From Solobacterium sp. (GTDB lineage: Bacteria; Bacillota_I; Bacilli_A; Erysipelotrichales; Erysipelotrichaceae): a stretch of 11,301 bases of DNA. The translations under genes were made by a program, and so were the position numbers. The DNA is taken from NCBI GenBank assembly GCA_017514645.1, contig JAFWJP010000152.1, positions 1 to 11,301 of the forward strand, written 5' to 3'. Each line of letters opens with the position of its first letter. Positions within the stretch are counted from its first letter, which is position 1. Shown here piece by piece: positions 1 to 7,510 of this stretch. The notes under the pieces are model-generated. The model made no database searches and was not told the origin of the DNA. It was given only the letters and a program-made list of their open reading frames with translations.

Positions 1-3000
1 GAACGGCAGCGTTCCGTTTGCAGTCGGCTGGGCTCCGGACGGATCATCACGTCTGCTTTCGGCAGGTACAGGAGATGCGTACACTGTCCATGATCTTCTT
101 CCGCGTACACTCCAGTCGGATACAACTGTGATCTTCAGCCGGTTTACTCCGGAAGTTCCGGACACACAGTTTACGATCGTTGATCCGGCAGGCCGCGATA
201 TTGAATATGAATACGCTGCGGATCCGGAACTGCTGGGTACGGAAGCAGCGGAGAAGATAACGCTGGAGGGCGGCAGAGCAGTCGTCCATACATCGGATAC
301 AGAGCCGGCAACGTATTACTACCGGGCGTCTTCACCGCTTGGGACGCATGCGTCGGGAAATCTTATGATCGGCAGTGTCATGGTGTATGCCCCGGATCCC
401 GGGATGCCGGTCCAGCGGACTGACAAAGGGCTTGCATTGTATGAAGGCGATACCATAACAGGGTGTACATCTGCACCGGTTCTGTTCTCCAGGGACAGAA
501 CATTCACGGAGCAGGTCATAGAAGGATATGCAGAACCTGTGTATGGTCCGGAACAGAATATCATCGCGTGTGCGGTAACTGTGGCTGTACCGGACAACGG
601 TGTCTATTATTCAGCAGTTGCGGAAGACGGAATTGATCCGGATTCTTTCAGTGCAGTCAATGTCCGGAATGTAGGGCAGCTTCAGCTGTACGGAACGATC
701 GGATCGGCCTTCGCTGTAAGTCAGAACCAGGATCATCTCCGCGATGCTGTACTGAACGGAACTGAATATGATGATGTTTACCGGATCGTGCTGAGTGAAG
801 AGAATTCCAGACACCTGTATACAGTGGATCCGAAGAGCGGAGAGATCACGGAAGAGAATACGGACGGCCGGGTCTATGAAGCCGGTATACCGGGTGTTTC
901 ACTGGATCAGGAGGGATGCTGGTACTATGCCGGTGTCGATGCTGAAACAGGACAGCTCAAGGTGAATACCGGATCTGTTCAGGTCATCCCGTCCCATGAT
1001 CCGGCAAGAATCATTCTGAAGGGTACACCGGATGACAGCATTCTTCTCAGCAGCGAGGATGATCCGGACTGGCAGGAAGAACGTAAACTGGTCTATGACG
1101 CTCAGGGAGAAATCATCCTTGACGGTCTGAAGGCAGGTGCTGAATATGTTTATCACCGCAGCACTCCGGAACAGAAACGGTTCTATTACGTCATTGAGGA
1201 AACCGGGACCGGTGATGCGTATGAGACGAACCGGAAAAAGGAGACCGTAGATCTTCCGTACTGGAATGTGCCGGATCCGGCCACCGGTGCTGTCTGCTAT
1301 GCGGCAGGCGGAGAGGACGGAAGTCCGGGAACCCGCATCAAGGAAGCACTTTGCACGGTCAAGGTTCACCAGGTTATCAACCATGAACTGCGTACAGCAA
1401 TCGAACTGACGAAGTATGATGTGGATTCCTCCCCGGATGGCGAACGGTTCACCAACAGACTGAATCAGGCTTTCTTTACAGTGAAGGATGTTACATTCAC
1501 CGTACCGGGAAACGGTAAACTCTCTCCGGCAGATCCGGATCAGGGTGCTGCGCGGCCGGACGATACCGTTGCTTATGCGGTCCCGGTCTTTACCGGTTAT
1601 ACCGGTGCACGCTGGCTGCAGGTCGTTGATCCTGACCATCATGAGAAGCTTCTTCCGCTTCAGAAGATCATTCTGGTAAAACAGGAAGATCTGACGGATG
1701 GCCGTATAGATACAGCAAAGCCTTATGAAGTGCTGTATGCGGATGCCAACGGAATGGTCTGCCTGGATTGCATTGAACAATACCGGACCCTGATCGGTGC
1801 TTATCAGGCGACGCTTGCGTCAACCCCGGATGCCGGGGTACTTCCTGAAGGTGAACGTCTTCCAGCCGGGACGTATATCGGTGTCAGAGCGGATCATCTG
1901 GCGGATGCCAATGCTTATGCGGCTGATACGCATATGGTCATGTATCAGGTTCCGGAGGAATCGGAAGGAAGAGTATTCATTGATTTCCTGAAATACGGAC
2001 ATACGTATGAAATCACAGAATACCGTCTTCCTGAACATACCCGTTTTCTGAATGAGACAGAGGTACAGAGGAGACGGGCACAGGATGGTGAGTATCTTTA
2101 TTACGATACGTCAGCCGTTCAGAAACACTATGTGACGATCTCGTCGGAACAGGATATTTCCGCCTACAGTGATACCATCCCCCAGAACTCAGGCCATACA
2201 TTCCGTACAGGGAACCTGCCGGTCTATGTCTATCAGAGCGTAAAGGGGATTGCCTCCAACGGGAACTATGTTTCTCTTGAGGATCCGACCCATGAATACT
2301 ATGCCCACAGGGATCTCATTCCGGCATCGGAAGCGGAAGCACTGGTGAAGAAACAGCGTGTGAAAGATGGGTGGACACTGGCAGGTGACTGGTCGGCAGA
2401 CGGTACCGTTCAGCCGAATGATGGTTCGTTCTATACAGAACTGAGTACAAAGGGAAAACCTGCAGTATTCCAGCGTATTGACAGCAACGGTGATCCGATC
2501 ACTGTTCAGAAGGCCTACATCGACGATACGGTTCTGCTGCTGGATGAGAAGGAAATCTCCGCCGCCAAGGCTTCTCACAGCGGTCAGGCAGGCTTTCCGG
2601 ATCCAGCGGTCTATCATCTTGGATGGGCGGACAAGCGCCTGGTGCATGTATTCATCCGCAAGCGGGCAAATGAATATTACTGGGATGAGACAGTTGACGG
2701 GACTGTGCTGGAGATCACAAATATTTCCGATCCGGAACGGATCGAGATCAGACATGAAGTGATCAGGGGCAGAACGGGATACCTCAATATCAACGGAACA
2801 CCGGGTGCGGTCTGCGAGTACACATCAGTCTATCATTTCAAGGATCCTCAGGATATTCATCAGATCACTCTGGATGACAGCGGCTTTGCGGCAGTTGAAG
2901 TTCCGGAGGGCATCTACTGGTACCGGGACAAGGCAGATATCTTCAACGAACGTACAGAGATGTATGAAGTCCGCCGTGGCTGTGTTGATCTGGGAGAGAT

Positions 3001-5488
3001 GGACTATGGCTCTGTACTGCGGGTCCATGAGATCTCTGTTCCGGAAGGCAGTTCCTATCTGCTGCAGGAAGACAGAACATTTACGGTCCTTGCAGAACCG
3101 GATGTCCATGAAGTGACGGAGAACTATGTCAATCGTTCGAGAGTGTCTGTACGGTTTATGAAGTACGAGAACAATGACCGGCTGAAGGAACGTACAGAGC
3201 GGACCCCTGTCAGCGGAGCACGGTTTGATGTCTATGTTCTCAGTCATGATGACGGAAACGAAATCTCTTCCTGTATTGTCCGGGAACGGATGAAAGATGC
3301 CGGTCAGGGTGATCTGAGAGACGGCAGCGATGCCGGGACAGCCTACAGCAGATGTACAGCACCTTACGATGGTCTGCGCGGGGATGGGGCGGAATATGCT
3401 GAACATGCCGCGTCTGATCCGCATCTGATCGGCTCTGTCATTACAGGCGCAGTGTATCTCGGTATGCCCGGAGAAACGTATGATGTATCGGAAGACGGAA
3501 ACAGCTGGCAGACAGTACAGATCAATGCAGAGGGGATCGCTGAAACAGCCGGAGGACTGTATTCCCCGTACGGTGAATGTGATCTGCAGTACCGCAGGAG
3601 CGGTACGGATGAAGTGCTCATGATGCATTATGTACCGGGAAGCGCGGATCTGAGCGAACGGTACGGAGATGTTCTCGGACTTGGGGAAACTGTCGTTCTC
3701 TGTGAAACCGAAGCGCCTGCCGGCTACGAAACCGGGGGTTGTGCTGTCTACCGGATCCTGCATGATGGACCGTTTGATACTCAGACAGGAACAGATGGAA
3801 AAGATACCGTGCTTCTGGACTACTTTGAAGCCGGAAGTCTGCGGACTTCGGCTGTGGATGCCCGGGACGGTGACCGGATCATCGATGGTGCGGAGGAAAC
3901 GATCCGGATCAAGGATACCGTTACCTATACCGGTTTGGATCCGGCAAAGAAGTATCAGGTTTGCGGAACGCTGCATGTCAGGAAGAACGGTGAAGACGCC
4001 GGTACTCTGAAAAACGGAGACGGAAGCGATGTGACAGCCTGCTCAGTGGAATTCTCCCCTGAAGAAGATGGTTCGGGAAGTACCGAGGTTCTGTTCACAT
4101 TTCCTTCATCTCTTCTTGGTGCGGCCGACGTACGGACTGTCGTTTTTGAAGATCTGCTGGAGGATGGGATCCGTATCATGGTGCACGCGGATATCAATGA
4201 CCGGGAACAGACGGTGCAGATCAGCCGCTTCCGTACAACGGCCACAGATGCATCGGACGGAGATCACGTTCTGAACAGAGCAGAAGACGCAGTGCTGACC
4301 GACAGAGTCAGCTGGAGCGGTCTGACACCGGGGGAAACCTATACGATCCGGGGTACGGTTCACCGGAAGGAGAACGGTGAAGATGCCGGCATACTGAAGA
4401 TCAATGATCAGGAGATCCGCAGTGAACAGACATTTACACCGCAGGCGGAAACCGGTACGACAGATGTCATATTCCGCTTTGACAGTTCTCTGCTGGAAGA
4501 AGGTACCGAACTGGTCGTCTTTGAAGATCTGCGCAAAGGGGAAGAGACCCTGATCGAACACCATGATATCTCCGATGAAGATCAGACAGTTGTCACACGG
4601 ACGGAACTGCCGGCGCTGAAGACCTATGCCTGCACTCCGGACGGAAAGAAGAATGTTGTGAAGGGACAGACGGCAAAGCTGCAGGACCGCGTCTACTATG
4701 AGCATATTCCGGCCGGTGTTCCCTGTACCTTGAAGGGTGAGGTGTACCGGATCAGGAGTGATGGTACGGATGCCGGCATTGCGGCGAAGGCGGAATACAG
4801 CTTTACACCGGAAAAGAGCCGCGGCATTGAGATCCTGACATTTGAGGTTGATACCGAAGGTCTTGAGGATACCCGTCTTGTCGTCTTCGAAACACTGACG
4901 GATGAAAAAGGCAGTATCATTGCAGAACACAGAGATCCGGGCGATATCGGTCAGACGCTGTACATCGGAAAGGAACCGGAAACTGCAGACGGAAATCCGT
5001 CGGTCTCAACGACGGCGTACTGTACGGAAAACGGTCATGATACGGTTCCGGTGATGAGCGCAGTATCGATAACCGACCGGGTTGATTACCGGAATCTGGT
5101 ACCCGGTGAAACCTATGAACTGAAAGCAGAGGCACATATCCGCGATGAATCCGGAAGAGATCTCGGAAAAACAGCAGAAACCGTACATAGGTTCGTACCC
5201 GGCAGAAAGGACGGAACAGTGTACATCGACCTGATCATTGATACCTCCGCTCTGGAGGGCAGGGATCTTGTCATGTTTGAATACCTGTACAAGGACCATG
5301 TTCTGCAGGCTTCCCACGCAGAGATCCTGGACCAGGGACAGACGGTATCCGTTTCTCCGGTTCCCGGCACACGCAGGGATATTCCCTGGATCCGGACCGG
5401 AAGCGGAAAAAGACGTTCACTGTATCTGGGAACAGCGATCTGCGGTATCGCCGGCATTCTGCTGCTGCTGAAAAAACGGAAGGAGTAA
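1..5488 (+). CDS. Giant VaFE-repeat surface-anchored adhesin-like protein (5' end outside window)
   Basis: This is the C-terminal part of a very large exported surface protein. The frame is open from base 2 with no stop, so the GTG at 128 is probably an internal Val codon and the true start lies upstream. 1828 codons are visible, ending in TAA at 5486-5488. Order of modules: diverged ~100-residue sandwich-like units with a recurring Tyr-Tyr strand (about 128-1300); a SpaA-like region with LTKYD (Lys codon 1412) and ITEYRLPEHT (Glu codon 2018); a long region ending in HEISVPEGSSY; a clear SpaA/Cna_B domain with FMKYE (Lys 3161) and CETEAPAGYE (Glu 3704); four VaFE repeats (3842-5356); then a hydrophobic span and the tail KKRKE. 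SpaA and VaFE domains are known to be stiffened by self-formed isopeptide or ester bonds, so a long stalk on the cell surface is inferred. Ligand and signal peptide are not visible. About 19 extracellular Cys residues are unusual for a Gram-positive surface protein. Confidence 0.9.
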   Translation, partial: NGSVPFAVGWAPDGSSRLLSAGTGDAYTVHDLLPRTLQSDTTVIFSRFTPEVPDTQFTIVDPAGRDIEYEYAADPELLGTEAAEKITLEGGRAVVHTSDTEPATYYYRASSPLGTHASGNLMIGSVMVYAPDPGMPVQRTDKGLALYEGDTITGCTSAPVLFSRDRTFTEQVIEGYAEPVYGPEQNIIACAVTVAVPDNGVYYSAVAEDGIDPDSFSAVNVRNVGQLQLYGTIGSAFAVSQNQDHLRDAVLNGTEYDDVYRIVLSEENSRHLYTVDPKSGEITEENTDGRVYEAGIPGVSLDQEGCWYYAGVDAETGQLKVNTGSVQVIPSHDPARIILKGTPDDSILLSSEDDPDWQEERKLVYDAQGEIILDGLKAGAEYVYHRSTPEQKRFYYVIEETGTGDAYETNRKKETVDLPYWNVPDPATGAVCYAAGGEDGSPGTRIKEALCTVKVHQVINHELRTAIELTKYDVDSSPDGERFTNRLNQAFFTVKDVTFTVPGNGKLSPADPDQGAARPDDTVAYAVPVFTGYTGARWLQVVDPDHHEKLLPLQKIILVKQEDLTDGRIDTAKPYEVLYADANGMVCLDCIEQYRTLIGAYQATLASTPDAGVLPEGERLPAGTYIGVRADHLADANAYAADTHMVMYQVPEESEGRVFIDFLKYGHTYEITEYRLPEHTRFLNETEVQRRRAQDGEYLYYDTSAVQKHYVTISSEQDISAYSDTIPQNSGHTFRTGNLPVYVYQSVKGIASNGNYVSLEDPTHEYYAHRDLIPASEAEALVKKQRVKDGWTLAGDWSADGTVQPNDGSFYTELSTKGKPAVFQRIDSNGDPITVQKAYIDDTVLLLDEKEISAAKASHSGQAGFPDPAVYHLGWADKRLVHVFIRKRANEYYWDETVDGTVLEITNISDPERIEIRHEVIRGRTGYLNINGTPGAVCEYTSVYHFKDPQDIHQITLDDSGFAAVEVPEGIYWYRDKADIFNERTEMYEVRRGCVDLGEMDYGSVLRVHEISVPEGSSYLLQEDRTFTVLAEPDVHEVTENYVNRSRVSVRFMKYENNDRLKERTERTPVSGARFDVYVLSHDDGNEISSCIVRERMKDAGQGDLRDGSDAGTAYSRCTAPYDGLRGDGAEYAEHAASDPHLIGSVITGAVYLGMPGETYDVSEDGNSWQTVQINAEGIAETAGGLYSPYGECDLQYRRSGTDEVLMMHYVPGSADLSERYGDVLGLGETVVLCETEAPAGYETGGCAVYRILHDGPFDTQTGTDGKDTVLLDYFEAGSLRTSAVDARDGDRIIDGAEETIRIKDTVTYTGLDPAKKYQVCGTLHVRKNGEDAGTLKNGDGSDVTACSVEFSPEEDGSGSTEVLFTFPSSLLGAADVRTVVFEDLLEDGIRIMVHADINDREQTVQISRFRTTATDASDGDHVLNRAEDAVLTDRVSWSGLTPGETYTIRGTVHRKENGEDAGILKINDQEIRSEQTFTPQAETGTTDVIFRFDSSLLEEGTELVVFEDLRKGEETLIEHHDISDEDQTVVTRTELPALKTYACTPDGKKNVVKGQTAKLQDRVYYEHIPAGVPCTLKGEVYRIRSDGTDAGIAAKAEYSFTPEKSRGIEILTFEVDTEGLEDTRLVVFETLTDEKGSIIAEHRDPGDIGQTLYIGKEPETADGNPSVSTTAYCTENGHDTVPVMSAVSITDRVDYRNLVPGETYELKAEAHIRDESGRDLGKTAETVHRFVPGRKDGTVYIDLIIDTSALEGRDLVMFEYLYKDHVLQASHAEILDQGQTVSVSPVPGTRRDIPWIRTGSGKRRSLYLGTAICGIAGILLLLKKRKE
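3140..3760 (+). other. SpaA/Cna_B-like domain within the adhesin
   Basis: This is a prealbumin-like B-type domain of the kind found in pilins and collagen adhesins. It opens with VSVRFMKYEN, where Lys (codon 3161) fits the isopeptide-forming position, continues with GARFDVYV, and closes with the E-box CETEAPAGYE (Glu codon 3704). The family usually spans 80-120 residues; here about 180 residues lie between Lys and E-box, so a large loop insertion (about 3260-3660, rich in Gly, Asp and Ser) is likely. The Lys-Asn/Asp bond is known for the family and only inferred here. A Cys directly precedes the E-box Glu, which is unusual. Confidence 0.7.
3842..5356 (+). repeat. Four tandem VaFE / Thr-Gln ester-bond domains in the adhesin
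   Basis: Four diverged protein repeats lie head to tail: 3842-4231 (130 aa), 4232-4612 (127 aa), 4613-4999 (129 aa) and 5000-5356 (119 aa). Each carries the same ordered signature: Thr in TxA near its start (TSA, TTA, TYA, TTA); Asp in KDTV, TDRV, QDRV or TDRV; Glu in VVFEDL, VVFEDL, VVFETL or VMFEYL; and a His exactly eight residues before Gln in QTV or QTL. These match residues known from Thr-Gln ester-bond domains of clostridial adhesins, so all four probably form an internal ester cross-link that stiffens the stalk. Repeats 1 and 2 are most alike (both have NGEDAG followed by LK); 3 and 4 are more diverged and carry extra Cys residues. Confidence 0.85.
5357..5485 (+). other. C-terminal anchor of the adhesin with a non-LPxTG motif
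   Basis: After the last repeat comes a Pro/Arg-rich linker, then IPWIRTGSGKRR, a hydrophobic span YLGTAICGIAGILLLL and the basic end KKRKE. The order of motif, membrane span and positive tail is that of a sortase sorting signal. The pentapeptide in the usual place reads WIRTG: T and G are kept, while Leu-Pro is replaced by Trp-Ile. An Ile-Pro lies two residues too far upstream. It could be a substrate for an unusual sortase, a decayed signal, or a plain membrane anchor. Confidence 0.7.
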
Positions 5489-5490
5489 AC

Positions 5491-5516
5491 AAAAGAAGAC
5501 CGCAAGGTCTTCTTTT
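5491..5516. terminator. Bidirectional intrinsic terminator between convergent genes
   Basis: AAAAGAAGACC (5491-5501), loop GCAA (5502-5505), GGTCTTCTTTT (5506-5516): an 11-bp perfect stem closed by a GNRA-type tetraloop. It has a T-run at the right end and, on the complementary strand, a T-run at the left end, so it can stop transcripts from both sides. It starts 2 nt after the adhesin stop and overlaps the sortase stop codon (5515-5517). Confidence 0.93.
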
Positions 5517-6189
5517 ACACTTTTACTGCGATCAGGAGAAGATGTACATCCGGTACGTTGCGCAGACAGGTCTGCAGGATCATGTACTGATCATCCGTCA
5601 GGAATGTCATTTCATCTTCCAGCCGGTATTGTCTGACCGCATTCAGCCATGTTTCATCAGGTTCCGGAACCATAACCGGATATTCCGTATTCTGATCATG
5701 CCGGACCTTGATCACGGAGCGGATCTCGTACCGAGCGGTTCCGGAGGGAGTGACAAACCGGAACCAGCGGTTTTTCAGACAGACATCACGGTCCGACAAG
5801 GTCTGAAGGGGACTGAAGGCGGCCTGTTCATCGTAGTAGACCAGGTGACCGAACACGGTAATGACGGGATCCTCTGCTGAATGGAAGGTGAACGGTACAC
5901 CTGCCGGATCTTTCCTGCCTTCAGTGTCATGATCCAGATAAAACAGAGACTGCTCCGGATCGTACATGACCGGGACAGACAGAATCCCGCTGTCGAACAC
6001 CAGAAAACCGGAAAAGTCCGGATGTGATTCACTGTACAGAGCTGCTGCAGTGTTCAGGTCATCAGATCCGCTGATGATCATCCGGTATTCCTCCGTACGG
6101 CTTCGGCATCTGTGAACAAGATACAGTCCCTTCATCCCGTAGAGAAACAGGAAGACGGAAAGACAAAAAAGAAATCTGCGCATCATCAT
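5515..6189 (-). CDS. Class B sortase-like membrane protein, active-site Arg replaced by His
   Basis: The 224-residue protein has an N-terminal membrane segment (about 5-25) and a sortase fold facing outward. Sortases cut sorting signals of surface proteins with a Cys and join them to the wall or to another subunit. Class B-like landmarks in order: HPDFSGFLVFDSG (56-68), VPVMY (72-76), FYLDHD (83-88), FGHLVYYDEQAAFSPL with the catalytic His115, and MILQTC with the catalytic Cys208. The Arg expected eight residues after Cys (family form TC...DARFVV) is His216 (PDVHLLLIA), codon CAT at 5544-5542. Length is normal, with no frameshift or internal stop. Start: three consecutive ATGs (6189, 6186, 6183) and no good ribosome site near them; a GGGGA lies about 26 nt upstream, so coupling to the gene before is likely. 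It follows the M20 gene after 32 nt and converges on the adhesin. It may be a variant enzyme or an inactive one. Confidence 0.85.
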   Translation of the reverse strand: MMMRRFLFCLSVFLFLYGMKGLYLVHRCRSRTEEYRMIISGSDDLNTAAALYSESHPDFSGFLVFDSGILSVPVMYDPEQSLFYLDHDTEGRKDPAGVPFTFHSAEDPVITVFGHLVYYDEQAAFSPLQTLSDRDVCLKNRWFRFVTPSGTARYEIRSVIKVRHDQNTEYPVMVPEPDETWLNAVRQYRLEDEMTFLTDDQYMILQTCLRNVPDVHLLLIAVKV

Positions 6190-6221
6190 TCTGTTAATAC
6201 GCAGATTATTTCAATTCCCCG

Positions 6222-7499
6222 CTATTCTCCTTCCAGATGCCGGAGGTATTCCTCTTTGGTGATGGAAGGACGGAATTCCGTGCGGATCTTTTCAACCTCT
6301 TCAGGATGGTCCAGCAGATCCAGTACCGAGTTTACGACAATATCACACGGTACGGCATAGACTTCCTCATTGTCCGCAACAATCAAGGTAACACCATGAC
6401 AGTATCCGGTGAATCCGGTATAGCCGAACTGTATGGTAGGGAAGAAACAGCCGACATCTCCGATATCACCTGCCGCAACGCTCTTCTCATCCGTCAGGAC
6501 CTCTGACGGATCCGTGTACTTGAGCAGATTCCGGTAAATGACGCTGCAGAGGTTCGGATCCTGTACAAACGGAAGATCACCGGGAAGATCCATGATCTCT
6601 GCTGTGCCGCCGAGCGCTTCTGCACAATGTACAGCAAGATTGTTGACCTGTTCAGACAGTTTCAGCAGGTTCTCCTGGTGGAAGGAACGGATATAGCATT
6701 CATAGATTACTTCATCCGGAATGGAGTTGACCGTACTTCCGCCTTTTTTCAGAATGCCGTGGATCCTGTTCTTGTCTTCGTCCACGAAGGTCTCTCTGAG
6801 CATCCCCAGACCGCTGTTGAAGAGGGTGAACATATTGAGCGCATTGATGCCCTTGTCGGGATTGACAGCCGCATGCGCAGCTTTTCCCCGGAATGTGATC
6901 CGCTTGTAGGTGAAACCTGCCAGCGTACTTCCGATGGCAAAACGGTGACCTTGATACTCACCCATGGCATGCAGATGGATGAGGACATCGGAATCATCGA
7001 AGATCCCGTCCATCAGCATGTTGATCTTCCCGGAAAAATATTTCACTTTCCCGGATGCGATGTAATCCATCCGGAAGTCGATATCCGTGAATTCCTCTGC
7101 CGGACAGAAGTACAGCTTGACAGTGCCTTTGCGCGTTTTCAGCTCTTCACGGATCACTTTCAACGCTTCCAGCTGGATCGCACACTGAGTGCTGTGTCCG
7201 CAGGTATGGGCTGCGCCGGTTTCCGGATCCGCGTCCGCATGCCCGGGTGTCGGAATGGCATCCATTTCCGCAATCAGTCCGATGGATGGTTTCCCGCTGC
7301 CGATCGTAACGATGATTCCGATTTCACCATACCGTTCGATCCGGTCGAATCCGGCGCTCTGCAGCTCCTGCAGCAGCAGATCCCGTGTTTCAAACTCTTT
7401 GTATCCGAGTTCCGGATGGATAAACAATGTTCTGCCGAAAGAGAAGAGATGATCCCGGTCTGCACAGATCATCGGATGAAGTTCATACTGTTTGTTCAT
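6222..7499 (-). CDS. M20 family amidohydrolase, AbgB-like
   Basis: A 425-residue, probably cytoplasmic zinc-type hydrolase that cleaves amide bonds of N-acyl or peptide-like conjugates. Landmarks: IHPELGYKEFET (27-38, the HPEL start of M20D-type proteins), AEMDAIPTP (78-86), HTCGH (98-102), CPAEE (132-136; catalytic and metal Glu), HLH (175-177), the lid/dimer domain from about 190 with RGKAAHAA (204-211), GDIGDVGCFFPT (344-355, close to the DVGDVS motif of AbgB) and GYCHG (365-369) with a C-terminal metal-type His368. Where IAA-hydrolase-type members have CGHDxH, this one has CGHSTQ, so one ligand position is Gln105. Full length, no break. The start is well supported: AGGAGG at 7509-7504 lies 4 nt before the ATG and inside the 11-nt gap after the reductase, indicating translational coupling. 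The substrate is unknown; the context suggests a conjugate processed together with the reductase. Confidence 0.9.
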   Translation of the reverse strand: MNKQYELHPMICADRDHLFSFGRTLFIHPELGYKEFETRDLLLQELQSAGFDRIERYGEIGIIVTIGSGKPSIGLIAEMDAIPTPGHADADPETGAAHTCGHSTQCAIQLEALKVIREELKTRKGTVKLYFCPAEEFTDIDFRMDYIASGKVKYFSGKINMLMDGIFDDSDVLIHLHAMGEYQGHRFAIGSTLAGFTYKRITFRGKAAHAAVNPDKGINALNMFTLFNSGLGMLRETFVDEDKNRIHGILKKGGSTVNSIPDEVIYECYIRSFHQENLLKLSEQVNNLAVHCAEALGGTAEIMDLPGDLPFVQDPNLCSVIYRNLLKYTDPSEVLTDEKSVAAGDIGDVGCFFPTIQFGYTGFTGYCHGVTLIVADNEEVYAVPCDIVVNSVLDLLDHPEEVEKIRTEFRPSITKEEYLRHLEGE

Positions 7500-7510
7500 G
7501 ATTCCTCCTG

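Noticed and set aside
128..130. GTG 128 as the start of the adhesin
   Set aside because: The same frame is open to base 2 with sequence of the same protein-like character, there is no convincing ribosome site before 128, and no signal peptide follows it.
2825..3976. Minus-strand open frame of 383 codons inside the adhesin
   Set aside because: The adhesin frame is continuous here with a SpaA domain; the antisense product looks like low-information shadow sequence with no ribosome site recognised.
3842..5356. The repeat block as a recent DNA duplication or recombination array
   Set aside because: The repeats are clear in protein but well diverged in DNA, with no long identical stretches, so this is an old domain array.
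6190..6221. A separate promoter for the sortase between the M20 and sortase genes
   Set aside because: The 32-nt gap has no convincing -10 and -35 pair; co-transcription with the M20 gene is simpler.
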